Source: Pseudooceanicola sp. HF7
GTDB lineage: Bacteria; Pseudomonadota; Alphaproteobacteria; Rhodobacterales; Rhodobacteraceae
DNA: 64,000 nucleotides
Direction of reading: 5' to 3'
Assembly: GCF_011806405.1 (NCBI RefSeq)
Contig: NZ_JAATOW010000004.1
Coordinates: forward strand, 1 to 64,000
This document shows, piece after piece, positions 9,668 through 17,863 of this stretch. Numbering within the stretch: the stretch's first letter is position 1; the number at the start of each line of letters is the position of its first letter. The notes beneath the pieces are model-generated. The model was not told the DNA's origin, ran no database searches, and saw nothing but the letters and a program-made list of their open reading frames with translations. A program made the translations under genes and the position numbers.

Positions 9668-9691
9668 GAAGGGAGCGCCCCCGCTCCCTTC
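9668..9691 (+). terminator. Stem-loop after rhaD
   Basis: A perfect 10-bp stem (9668-9677 with 9682-9691) with a CCCC loop begins six bases after the rhaD stop and is followed by TTCTTG. It could be a weak terminator or processing barrier that lowers rhaI relative to rhaD; rhaI is 112 bases further on the same strand. Confidence 0.55.
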
Positions 9692-9745
9692 TTCTTGCCA
9701 TGAATACTCCGGGGGAGTCGGCGCAGCCGACGGGGGCTGGCCCCC
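9692..9745. repeat. GC-rich intergenic element with nested palindromes
   Basis: The segment contains GAATACTCCGGGGG, then two adjacent small palindromes (9717-9731 with a GCA loop; 9732-9745 with a CTGG loop). The string CCCCCGGAGTATTC on the opposite strand resembles a very common intergenic element of Rhodobacteraceae genomes that I know from general experience; only this one copy is in the window, so its repeat status must be tested on the full genome. Confidence 0.4.
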
Positions 9746-9774
9746 ACCCCGGCCCGAACAGGGAGGAGACCCGC

Positions 9775-11049
9775 ATGCTCGACCAGGACGCCATCACCAC
9801 CACCAACGAGGCCGCAGAAACCGCCCTGCGGGAAGACTACGACGCGCTGGCGCAGAAGCTTGCCCGCGCCGGCACGGATATCGAGGCCATTAAGGAGCGC
9901 GCCAAGTCCTTTGCCGTCGCCGTCCCCTCCTGGGGCACCGGCACGGGCGGCACCCGCTTTGCCCGCTTCCCCGGCGCAGGTGAGCCGCGCAATATCTTCG
10001 ACAAGCTCGATGATTGCGGCGTGATCCAGGCCCTGACCCGCGCCACCCCCTCGGTCAGCCTGCACATCCCCTGGGACAAGGCAGATCCGGCGGACCTGCT
10101 GGCCAAGGCCGAGGAACAGGGGATCGGCTTTGACGCCATGAACTCCAACACCTTCCAGGACCAGGCAGAGCAGGCCCATAGCTACAAGTTCGGCTCGCTC
10201 TCCCACACCCAGGCGCCGACCCGCAGCCAGGCGGTGGAACACAACCTGGAATGCATCGAGATCGGCCGGCAGATCGGCTCCAAGGCTTTGACTGTCTGGA
10301 TCGGTGACGGCGCGAACTTCCCGGGCCAGACCCACATGGGCCGCCAGTTCGATCGCTACATGGACTCGATGAAGGCGATTTATGCCGGCCTGCCAGAGGA
10401 CTGGCGCCTGTTCTCCGAACACAAGATCTACGAACCCGCCTTCTACTCAACAGTCGTGCAGGACTGGGGCACCAGCCTGATGATCGCGCAGGAGCTGGGC
10501 GACAAGGCCGCCTGCCTTGTCGACCTTGGCCACCATGCGCCCAACGTGAACATCGAGATGATCGTGTCGCGCCTGATCCGCGCCGGCAAGCTGGGCGGCT
10601 TCCACTTCAACGACAGCAAGTACGGCGACGATGACCTGGACAGCGGCACGATCGAACCCTACCGCCTGTTCCTGGTTTGGAATGAGCTGGTGGAGGCCGA
10701 GGACACGCCTGGGCTGAACCTCAGCCACATGATCGACCAAAGCCACAATGTCACCGACCCGATCGAGAGCCTGATGATCTCTGCCTGTGAGATCCAGCGC
10801 GCCTTCGTTCAGGCAAGCCTGGTGGATCGGAAAGCCCTTGCGGGCTACCAGGAAGAGAACGACGCGCTCATGGCATCGGCCACGCTGCGCGCCGCCTTCC
10901 GCACGGACGTGGAGCCGATCCTGGCCATGGCCCGCCTGGAAAGCGGCGGTGCCATCGATCCGGTCGCGGCCTTCCGTGCCTCTGGCTACCGTGAAAAGGT
11001 GGCCCAGGAACGGCCCGCCATCGCGCCGGGCTCCAGCGGGATCGTCTGA
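9775..11049 (+). CDS. rhaI: L-rhamnose isomerase (RhaI type)
   Basis: A 424-residue TIM-barrel sugar isomerase of the Pseudomonas/rhizobial RhaI type rather than the Escherichia coli RhaA type. It converts L-rhamnose to L-rhamnulose. Recognisable blocks include WGTGTGGTRFARFPG near the N-terminus, WIGDGANFPGQTH, LFSEHKIYEPAFYSTVVQDW and GGFHFNDSKYGDDDLDSG, which supply the metal-binding Glu/His/Asp residues. The ATG at 9775 was chosen because GGGAGGAG lies just upstream; the frame is open back to 9700, but that stretch is the intergenic palindromic element. It completes the catabolic half of the locus and is followed by a strong terminator. Confidence 0.93.
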   Translation: MLDQDAITTTNEAAETALREDYDALAQKLARAGTDIEAIKERAKSFAVAVPSWGTGTGGTRFARFPGAGEPRNIFDKLDDCGVIQALTRATPSVSLHIPWDKADPADLLAKAEEQGIGFDAMNSNTFQDQAEQAHSYKFGSLSHTQAPTRSQAVEHNLECIEIGRQIGSKALTVWIGDGANFPGQTHMGRQFDRYMDSMKAIYAGLPEDWRLFSEHKIYEPAFYSTVVQDWGTSLMIAQELGDKAACLVDLGHHAPNVNIEMIVSRLIRAGKLGGFHFNDSKYGDDDLDSGTIEPYRLFLVWNELVEAEDTPGLNLSHMIDQSHNVTDPIESLMISACEIQRAFVQASLVDRKALAGYQEENDALMASATLRAAFRTDVEPILAMARLESGGAIDPVAAFRASGYREKVAQERPAIAPGSSGIV

Positions 11050-11097
11050 TCTGCCGCTCGCCCGTGGGGCAGGACCGCAGGTGTGCAAGACAGCTTC

Positions 11098-11126
11098 AGG
11101 CCCGTGGAATGCTCCGCGGGCCTTTT
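11098..11126 (+). terminator. Rho-independent terminator after rhaI
   Basis: A 10-bp stem (11098-11107 with 11114-11123, one G-T pair) with a six-base loop is followed by TTT. It lies 49 bases after the rhaI stop and probably ends the rhaDI transcript. Confidence 0.75.
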
Positions 11127-11289
11127 GCATGGCCCCAGCCGATCCGGCCCGGCCTCACGCCTCAGCATGATCGGTCGAGCGCCCCCTCAGTCTGACCAGA
11201 AGCTCCGCCTGGGCCACGGCGCAACCCACGCCCTCCAGCACCGCTGCGCATCTACTCTATGGCCCCCCAGGACATGGCCCCCCCCCCTG

Positions 11290-11805
11290 GGCTTCGAAGC
11301 CACGATCCTGCCTTTCGCGGAAATCCCGCAGGCTTTCGCCACCGGCTTGATCGATGCGCTCTTCATCCCTCCGCAGACCGGCATCGATGTCCGGGCCTAG
11401 TATAACACCGAGTACTTCACCGCTGTCGGCGCCATGCACACCAAGAACGCCATCATCGTGAACAAGGATGCCTCCGAGGCCCTAAGCGAAGATGAACAGG
11501 CCGCGCTGATCGCCGCCGGCGAAGCCGCCACCGCCCGGAGCCGGGAGATGAGCAAGGCCACCTATGCCGGGCAACTGGGCATCTTGGCAGAGATCGGCAC
11601 GACGTTCGAGGCCGCCCCGGCCGAAGTCATGGACCTGCTTCTGATCACCGGGGGCATCGGGTCCATTTACGGCGGCTATGCCACCCCGACAGAGGCCGCC
11701 ACGCGCACCTGCTGCATGATCACGGCGATCATACTGGGCGTCACCCTGCTGGCCCTGGTGCCGGAACTGGTGACTTTCCTGCCAGACCTGATGCTGTCGC
11801 GCTAG
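11290..11805 (+). pseudogene. TRAP transporter remnant (dctP fragment joined to dctM fragment)
   Basis: One reading frame resembles the C-terminal half of a DctP-type solute-binding protein: FAEIPQAFATGLIDALF, then a TAG stop at 11398-11400, then YNTEYFTAVGAMHTKNAIIV and EALSEDEQAALIAAGEAA in the same frame. From about 11640 the frame continues without a gap into sequence resembling the C-terminal end of the DctM large permease (IYGGYATPTEAATR and a hydrophobic tail). The start of dctP, the small permease dctQ and most of dctM are missing. This looks like a deletion-fused, decayed TRAP locus. Its 3' end overlaps the last codons of the convergent GntR gene by four bases. Confidence 0.75.
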
Positions 11806-12536
11806 ATCCGGCCGGGGGTCGCCTCGGCCAGGTTGCGGTAGCCATCGTTGATCACGCGCTGCATGGCCACCCGGGCCTCCTGCGCGCCGCCAGAGGCGAT
11901 GGCACTGGCGATGGCGCGGTGGCGCACCGCGACCACGTCGCGCCGTTCGGGAAAGGTCTGCACGGAATCCGAGGTGAAGAGCGTGTAGAGCGCGGTCTGC
12001 ACCAGGTCCCCCAGCGACTGCAGGAAGCGGTTGCCGGACAGACGCAGCACCTGCTTGTGGAATTCGTAATCCGCCACGGCGAACTCCGCCCGGCTGTCGG
12101 CACGGGCCAGGCTGTCGCAAAGCTCGAACAGGCGATCGACCTCGACGGAGTTGGCGCGCCCTGCCGCCTGGGCGGCGGCGGCGGGTTCGAAGATCAGGCG
12201 GATCTCGAAGAGCTCTTCGTAAAAGCGGGTGGGGTTCTTGACCGAGGCATGCCAGCGCAGCACGTCCTGGTCGAACATGTTCCATTCGTCGGCCGGGCGC
12301 ACATGGGTGCCCACCTTGGCCTTGGACTGGATCAACCCCTTGGCAATCAGTGTTTTCTTGGCCTCGCGCACCACGGTGCGCGAGACGCCGTACATTTCAC
12401 ACAGGTCCGGATCCAGGGGGATCATGATGCCCTCGGGGTATTCCCCCGCGACGATGGCCCGGCCGAGCTGCTCCACCACGAAGAGCGTGTGATTGCTTGC
12501 GCGCTCCGCCCCGCCCCCGGCCTGGACCAGTGTCAT
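11802..12536 (-). CDS. FadR/GntR-family transcriptional regulator
   Basis: A 244-residue regulator with an N-terminal GntR winged helix (CEMYGVSRTVVREAKKTL, preceded by GRAIVAGEYPEG) and an all-helical FCD/FadR-type ligand domain (EIRLIFEPAAAAQAA, then DYEFHKQVLRLSGN). The start at 12536 overlaps the stop of the upstream permease as ATGA. Being the last gene of the sugar-importer operon, it probably autoregulates that operon in response to its substrate or a breakdown product. Sugar-acid- and sugar-responsive members of this family often sit with such transporters; the actual ligand is unknown. Confidence 0.88.
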   Translation of the reverse strand: MTLVQAGGGAERASNHTLFVVEQLGRAIVAGEYPEGIMIPLDPDLCEMYGVSRTVVREAKKTLIAKGLIQSKAKVGTHVRPADEWNMFDQDVLRWHASVKNPTRFYEELFEIRLIFEPAAAAQAAGRANSVEVDRLFELCDSLARADSRAEFAVADYEFHKQVLRLSGNRFLQSLGDLVQTALYTLFTSDSVQTFPERRDVVAVRHRAIASAIASGGAQEARVAMQRVINDGYRNLAEATPGRI

Positions 12537-13528
12537 GAGGGGGCGGCGGAGCCAATCACCGTTCTTCTTCGTCTTGCCTGCGTCGCCCACGTCAGCCCTT
12601 TCTGCAGGAGGATGAACGCAAAGAGCAGCCCCCCGATAACGATCTTGGTCCACCAGCTGGACAGCGTCCCGTCGAAGACGATGTAGGTCTGGATGAGGCC
12701 CATGATGAGTATGCCGAAAAAGGTCCCGGCGACAAAGCCATAGCCGCCGGTCAGCAGGGTCCCCCCGATCACCACCGCGGCGATGGCATCCAGTTCGACC
12801 CCCACCGTGGCCAGCGAATAGCCCGCCGAGGTATAGAGCGAAAAGACGATCCCTGCGAGGCCGGCCAACCCGCCGGAGATCGCGTAGATGCCGATGGTGG
12901 TCCGCGCCAGCGGAACGCCCATCAGGCGGGCGGTCTGTGCGCCGCCCCCCAGGGCATAGACGTTCTGCCCGAAGCGGCTGCGGTGGGCGACCAGGATGCC
13001 GACAAGGAAGGTCAGCACCATGATCCCGCCGATCAGCCGGAAGCGCCCGCCGCTGGGGGCCTTCCAGTAGAGGCCCTGCAGGAAGTCGTAGAACTCATGG
13101 GTGATCGGCACGCTTTCGGTGGACAGCACATAGGCCGCCCCCCGGGCCAGGAACATGCCGGCCAGGGTCACGATGAAGGGCGGCATCTCAAGATAATGGA
13201 TCAGCGCGCCCATGGCGGCCCCGAAGACCGTGGTGATCACCAGAACAATGGCAAAGGCCATGAGCGGGTGGATCGAGGTATCGCGCAGGATCACGGCCAG
13301 GAAGACGCCGGTGAAGGCAATGACAGACCCGATGGACAGATCGATCCCCCCCGAGAGGATGACGAAGGTCATACCCACGGCGGCGATGCCGAGAAAGGCG
13401 TTGTCCGTCAGCAGGTTGGAGATCACGCGGGTCGAGAGCATCGCCGGGTAGGCCGAGGCACAGAGCGCATAGGCCAGCAGGAATGTCGCCAGGGTGATCA
13501 GAAGCGGCAGATGGGTGGAGCGGATCAT
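12533..13528 (-). CDS. yjfF: Sugar ABC transporter permease, YjfF type
   Basis: A 331-residue CUT2 permease with the hallmark SGGIDLSIGSVIAF motif and the C-terminal GGTLLTGGYGFVAG block, in a frame rich in hydrophobic helices. It is the second permease of an operon whose binding protein is close to Escherichia coli YtfQ, so the best parallel is YjfF of the galactofuranose importer. It overlaps the upstream permease stop (ATGA) and the downstream regulator start (ATGA). The short basic C-terminal tail (ARRRRTVIGSAAPS) is unremarkable. Confidence 0.87.
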   Translation of the reverse strand: MIRSTHLPLLITLATFLLAYALCASAYPAMLSTRVISNLLTDNAFLGIAAVGMTFVILSGGIDLSIGSVIAFTGVFLAVILRDTSIHPLMAFAIVLVITTVFGAAMGALIHYLEMPPFIVTLAGMFLARGAAYVLSTESVPITHEFYDFLQGLYWKAPSGGRFRLIGGIMVLTFLVGILVAHRSRFGQNVYALGGGAQTARLMGVPLARTTIGIYAISGGLAGLAGIVFSLYTSAGYSLATVGVELDAIAAVVIGGTLLTGGYGFVAGTFFGILIMGLIQTYIVFDGTLSSWWTKIVIGGLLFAFILLQKGLTWATQARRRRTVIGSAAPS

Positions 13529-14574
13529 TTCGCTTCTTCCTTCCGGTTTGCGTGGATCGGCGGGGTATCGGGCTGCGGTTGCGGGCCAGAGGCGCGCAGC
13601 ATGTAGACCAGGTTGCCGATGCGCGGCGACTGGATCACCAGGATCGCCAGGATCAGCACCGCCTTGATGACCAGGTTGAACTCCGGCGGCATGCCAGACA
13701 GCAGGATGACCGAGTTCACCGACTGGATGATCATCGCCCCCAGAAGCGAGGCCAGAATGGAAAACCGCCCGCCCAGCAGGGAGTTACCGCCGATGACCAC
13801 GGCCAGGATCGCGTCCAGCTCAAGCCAGAGCCCGGCGTTGTTGGCATCCGCCCCCTTGATGTCGGCCGCCACGATGACACCGGCCAGCGCCGCGCAGAGG
13901 CCGGAGACCAGGTAGACGCAGATCAGCAGCACGCGCGAGTTGATACCCGCCAGTCGCGAGGAACGTTCGTTGATCCCGATCGCCTCGATCAGCATGCCGA
14001 GCGCGCTCTTGCGCACCACGAAGATCACCGTCGCGCCAAGGGCCATCCAGATCAGGATCGGGGTCGGCACGCCCAGCACGGTGCCCGCGCCCAGGTGGAT
14101 CAGCCCTTCGTTGGAGAAGGTCAGGATCTTGCCCTCGGTGATCAGCTGGGCAACCCCGCGCCCGGCGACCATCAGCACCAGCGTGGCCACGATGGGCTGG
14201 ATGCGCAGCACCGCGACAAGGATGCCGTTCCAGAGCCCGCAAAGCGCGCCGGTTGCCAGGGCGGCGATCAGCGCCGTGCCCCAGCCATGGCCTTCGACCA
14301 CGACAGAGGCCGCCGTGGCACCGGCAATCGCCATGACCGCGCCGACCGACAGGTCGATGCCCTTGGTGGCGATGACAAGCGTCATGCCGATGCACAGAAG
14401 CGCCACAGGCGCGCCCCGGTTCAGCACGTCGATCAGGTTGCCGAACAACCGCCCGTTACGGAAGTCGACATGGAAAAAGTCCGGGAAGACCAGGACGTTA
14501 AGCAGAAGGGCCGCCGCAAGGATCAGCAGCTGCGGCGTGATCCGCTTGAGGGTGGAGGGCTTCGGGCCGGGCAT
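13525..14574 (-). CDS. ytfT: Sugar ABC transporter permease, YtfT type
   Basis: A 349-residue CUT2-class permease with TKGIDLSVGAVMAIAGA and GGNSLLGGRFSI signatures and about ten hydrophobic segments. Its ATG overlaps the ytfR stop as TGATG and its stop overlaps yjfF, so the two permeases and the ATPase form one translationally coupled block. It should pair with the YjfF-like protein. Galactofuranose import is the function known for the Escherichia coli counterpart; substrate range here is inferred. Confidence 0.87.
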   Translation of the reverse strand: MPGPKPSTLKRITPQLLILAAALLLNVLVFPDFFHVDFRNGRLFGNLIDVLNRGAPVALLCIGMTLVIATKGIDLSVGAVMAIAGATAASVVVEGHGWGTALIAALATGALCGLWNGILVAVLRIQPIVATLVLMVAGRGVAQLITEGKILTFSNEGLIHLGAGTVLGVPTPILIWMALGATVIFVVRKSALGMLIEAIGINERSSRLAGINSRVLLICVYLVSGLCAALAGVIVAADIKGADANNAGLWLELDAILAVVIGGNSLLGGRFSILASLLGAMIIQSVNSVILLSGMPPEFNLVIKAVLILAILVIQSPRIGNLVYMLRASGPQPQPDTPPIHANRKEEAK

Positions 14575-16076
14575 CAGGCTGTTTCCTCGGCGATGGCATG
14601 AACGATATTGTCGGGGGTGATCCGGTCGCCTGTCAGCTCACCGACCTGGCGGCGGTCGCGCAGCACGACGACGCGGGTGGAATAGGCCACCAGCTCTTCC
14701 AGTTCCGAAGAGGCGACAAGCAGCGCCATGCCATCGGCACGCAGCTGCTCGATCAGGGCGATGATCTCTGCATGGGCGCCCACGTCGATCCCGCGGGTCG
14801 GCTCATCCAGGATCAGGAAATCCGGGTTGGTCGCCAGCCAGCGCGCCAGAAGCGCCTTTTGCTGGTTGCCCCCGGACAGAAGCCGGATCGGCATATCCAG
14901 GCTGGCAAGGCGGATATCCAGCGCCCGCACGTAGTTTTCCGCAATTTCGTTAATGCGGGCCTTCGGGATCGGACGCATCCAGCCCTGGCGAGCCTGAAGC
15001 GCGATGGCGATGTTCTCTCTGACGGAAAGATCGCCCACGATGCCTTCGGTCTTGCGGTCCTCGGGACAAAGGGCAAAGCGGTGGGTCACCGCCTCACGCG
15101 GGTTGGAAACGGAGATCTCCTTGCCGCGCAGGTGGATGGAGCCGGAATCGGCCTGGTCCACCCCGAAAACAAGGTTCGCGGTCTCTGTCCGGCCAGAGCC
15201 GAGCAGCCCGGCAAGGCCAACGACCTCTCCCTCGTGGACGGTCAGATCGAAGGGGGCAATGCTGCCGCGCTTGCCAAGGCCACGGAATTCCACCAGCGGT
15301 TTCCCGGCGGCTCCGGCGCGGCGTTCATGCACGCGGGCCTCAAGCTGGCGGCCCAGCATCAGGGTCACCACGTCCTTCTGGCTGACCTGCGACAGCACCC
15401 GGGTGCCGACCACCTGGCCATTGCGCAGAACCGTGGCGCGGTCGGAGATATCGAAGACCTGGTCCAGGAAATGGGTAATGAAGACAATGGCCAGCCCGCG
15501 ATCCTTCAACTGGCGGATGACTGAGAACAGCAGTTGCACCTCGTCCCGATCAAGGCTGGCTGTGGGCTCATCCAGGATCAGCACCTTGCCCGACATCTCG
15601 ACCGCGCGGGCGATGGCCACGACCTGCTGGATCGCCACGGAATAGGCGGTCAGCGGTTCGGCCGGGTCGATCTCCAACCCGTAGCCGCGCAGCAGCTCAC
15701 CCGCCTGGGCATTCATCTTGCGCCGCGACACAAGGCCGGCGCGGCGGGGCTGGCGCCCCAGGAAAAGGTTCTCTGCCACGGTCAGGTTGGGCAGCAGGTT
15801 GACCTCTTGATAAACCGTGCCGATGCCAAGGCGCTGGCTGTCGGCGGTGCTTTGGGGATCAACCTCTTGCCCGTCCAGCTCTATCGTGCCGCCGTCGCGC
15901 CGGTAGGCCCCGGTCAGGCACTTGATAAGCGTGGATTTTCCGGCACCGTTCTCCCCCAGAAGGGCGTGGACCTCTCCGGGGTGAAGGCACAGCTCCACCT
16001 CGTCGAGGGCGATGGTACCGGGGAAAAACTTGGAAATACCCCTGGCGTGAAGCATCGGGCGCATCTGGTCTTGCAT
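14574..16076 (-). CDS. ytfR: Sugar ABC transporter tandem ATPase, YtfR type
   Basis: A 500-residue double-ATPase subunit. The first domain has Walker A GENGAGKST, a signature region reading YSVAIQQVVAIARA (degenerate compared with LSGGQ) and Walker B VLILDEPTASL. The second has LSGGNQQKALLARWLA and FLILDEPTRGIDVG with an atypical P-loop (LLGSGRTE). This pattern is normal for CUT2 ATPases. The ATG has AAGGGG upstream. It follows ytfQ after 116 bases containing stem-loops and overlaps ytfT by one base. Confidence 0.9.
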   Translation of the reverse strand: MQDQMRPMLHARGISKFFPGTIALDEVELCLHPGEVHALLGENGAGKSTLIKCLTGAYRRDGGTIELDGQEVDPQSTADSQRLGIGTVYQEVNLLPNLTVAENLFLGRQPRRAGLVSRRKMNAQAGELLRGYGLEIDPAEPLTAYSVAIQQVVAIARAVEMSGKVLILDEPTASLDRDEVQLLFSVIRQLKDRGLAIVFITHFLDQVFDISDRATVLRNGQVVGTRVLSQVSQKDVVTLMLGRQLEARVHERRAGAAGKPLVEFRGLGKRGSIAPFDLTVHEGEVVGLAGLLGSGRTETANLVFGVDQADSGSIHLRGKEISVSNPREAVTHRFALCPEDRKTEGIVGDLSVRENIAIALQARQGWMRPIPKARINEIAENYVRALDIRLASLDMPIRLLSGGNQQKALLARWLATNPDFLILDEPTRGIDVGAHAEIIALIEQLRADGMALLVASSELEELVAYSTRVVVLRDRRQVGELTGDRITPDNIVHAIAEETA

Positions 16077-16126
16077 GGAAACCCCTTGTCGGGCCCGCTT
16101 GTCAAAGGGGCCGGGTCAGGCAGGCA

Positions 16127-16167
16127 GACCCCGCGCCGGGGCACGGGGTCCGCTTCGGGCAGCGGAC
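16127..16167 (-). promoter_or_regulatory. Overlapping stem-loops between ytfQ and ytfR
   Basis: Two inverted repeats share three bases: GACCCCG at 16127-16133 pairs with CGGGGTC at 16144-16150, and GTCCGCT at 16148-16154 pairs with AGCGGAC at 16161-16167. Because they overlap they cannot both form fully. They lie just after the binding-protein gene and probably stabilise its mRNA or attenuate read-through. Confidence 0.5.
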
Positions 16168-16192
16168 GGGACTGGCCCGCCCGGCCCGGTGA

Positions 16193-17146
16193 TCAATAGC
16201 CGAGATCCTTCTTGATCTCGTAGATCGCCTGGTTGTCGTCTTCCGCGGTGAAGAGCTTGGATTCCGTCTGGATCCATTTCGGCGGCGTGGTGCCATCGGC
16301 CAGGTAGGCTTCCAGTGCGTCAAGCGCGGGGCCTGCCATGTTGGGCGTCAGTTCGATGGTCGCGTTCATCTCGCCGTTGGCGATGGCCTGGTGGGCATCC
16401 GGCACGGCATCGATGGCGACGATCAGGATATCCTCACCGGGTTTCAGACCGGCTTCCTTGATCGCCTGGATGGCGCCGACGGCCATGTCGTCGTTATGGG
16501 CATAGAGGGCGCAGATGTTCTCTCCGCCTTCGGCCTTCAGGAAGCTTTCCATGACGACCTTGCCCTGGGACCGGGTGAAATCGCCGGTCTGCGAGCGGAT
16601 GATCTCAAGGTTGTCATTGCCCTCGATCGCCTGTTCGAAACCGGTCTTGCGGTCGATGGCGGGCGAGGAGCCAGTGGTGCCCTGAAGTTCGACGATGGGG
16701 CAGTCTTCGCCGGCCATCTCATCGACAAGCCACTGACCTGCAACGGAACCTTCATGCACCAGATCCGAGGTGACGGCCGTCAGGTAGAGGCTTTCATCGG
16801 CATCAACGGTGCGGTCCAGCAGGACCACGGGGATCTCTGCATCCTGTGCCTCCTCAAGCACTTCGTCCCAGCCGGTGGCCACGACCGGGGCGATCAGGAT
16901 CCCGTCAACGCCCTGGGCGATGAAGCTGCGGATGGCCTTGATCTGGTTTTCCTGTTTCTGCTGGGCATCGGCGAACTTGAGGTCGATCCCGCGGCTTTCC
17001 GCCTCTTGCTTGGTGACGGTGGTTTCCGCCGCCCGCCAACCGGATTCAGACCCGATCTGCGAGAAGCCGATGGTCATGTCAGCGGCCATGGCCGTGACAG
17101 GTGCGAACGCGACAACGCTCGCCAAAAGCGCTTGTTTGGTGAACAT
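16193..17146 (-). CDS. ytfQ: Galactofuranose-type sugar-binding protein (YtfQ)
   Basis: A 317-residue periplasmic binding protein with a Sec signal peptide (residues 1-21, ending MAA). The mature N-terminus MTIGFSQIGSESGWRAAET, the QQKQENQIKAIRSFIAQG segment and the stretch with IAPVVATGWDEVL match Escherichia coli YtfQ closely as I remember it, as do GDFTRSQGKVVMESF and YAHNDDMAVGAIQAIKEAG. It is first in the operon, with GGGAGGAAATT before the ATG. The region upstream (17180-17235) is unusually AT-rich and is a good promoter candidate. Confidence 0.92.
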   Translation of the reverse strand: MFTKQALLASVVAFAPVTAMAADMTIGFSQIGSESGWRAAETTVTKQEAESRGIDLKFADAQQKQENQIKAIRSFIAQGVDGILIAPVVATGWDEVLEEAQDAEIPVVLLDRTVDADESLYLTAVTSDLVHEGSVAGQWLVDEMAGEDCPIVELQGTTGSSPAIDRKTGFEQAIEGNDNLEIIRSQTGDFTRSQGKVVMESFLKAEGGENICALYAHNDDMAVGAIQAIKEAGLKPGEDILIVAIDAVPDAHQAIANGEMNATIELTPNMAGPALDALEAYLADGTTPPKWIQTESKLFTAEDDNQAIYEIKKDLGY

Positions 17147-17863
17147 AATTTCCTCCCTAGAAGAGCATCTCCCTGCTCCTGAGAGGATTAAGTATTATTT
17201 TATTAGTTTTGTAAACAGGCTTTGTTCTGTTGGGTTTTTGGCCTGTATCACAAGCGATTAAGCGGAAAATGGCCGATATTCCGCCAAGTTTCCGCGATCC
17301 GCCAAACACAACCTATGGCAGATTTTCGACAAGCTGCACAGAGCGGGGCGACTCAGCGCGCGTGCCCCCTGCGAGTCCTGCGCGCTTGGGGTGAAAGACG
17401 CCCTGCCCCGGCGTGCGCAGGTCGCACCGCGAGACAGCCCAAGAACCAAGGGGTTTGGGCCCGCCTTTGCGGGCGGATTAAAAAAGGGTACCGGGGCGCG
17501 CGGGGGTGTCGCTGCGCCAACTGGGCCGAATCAGGGTCAAGTTGCTGGTTAACGGGGTTAATCCACCGCCTTGGCGACGTCTGCATCACGTCGGTATTAC
17601 GTCGGTATCGCGTCGGTGCGCATGTCGGTATCGGGCCGGGTTAACGCAGCGCACGATGGCCCGACGCCCCCGCGGGAGGGCGCCCTGTGCCAGCCGCTTT
17701 TTACCGGGTGGGACGGGGATTTTGACCGGCGCATGTCAGGCCATTTCACTTCAATGCGATGCATTTCTCGGTGCGAATTCACCGGACAGTAAGTTTCGTC
17801 GGGCTTTTTGCGTACATCAGAGCCGCCTTCCGAGGTGGCGCAACTCGTGCCAAGGAGCCCGAC
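17147..17863. other. Intergenic region between ytfQ and the chemoreceptor gene
   Basis: I see no convincing gene in these 717 bases. The part next to ytfQ is AT-rich (17180-17235) and likely holds its promoter. A GCCCGC/GCGGGC hairpin (17459-17474) is followed by an A-run rather than a T-run. Several GGTTAA words occur (17546, 17555, 17639), and an 11-base-period repeat lies at 17579-17632. Short open frames here have atypical composition and no recognisable family. Confidence 0.5.
17579..17632. repeat. Short tandem repeat with 11-base period (GTCGGTAT core)
   Basis: The core GTCGGT recurs at 17590, 17601, 17612 and 17624, with a degenerate GTCTGC at 17579; spacings are 11, 11, 11 and 12 bases. 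Two units are nearly identical (ACGTCGGTATT at 17588 and ACGTCGGTATC at 17599). The helical phasing would suit a cooperative DNA-binding protein, but simple slippage repeats are equally possible. Confidence 0.6.

Noticed and set aside
11083-11290. Possible N-terminal part of the TRAP binding-protein relic
   Set aside because: The frame overlaps the rhaI terminator and has no clear similarity to DctP before 'GFEATILPF'.
17459-17480. Hairpin followed by an A-run read as a terminator
   Set aside because: On neither strand does a T-run follow the stem 3', so it does not fit an intrinsic terminator.
17545-17560. TTAA-N5-TTAA resembling a CtrA site before the chemoreceptor gene
   Set aside because: The known site needs seven bases between the TTAA halves; only five are present.
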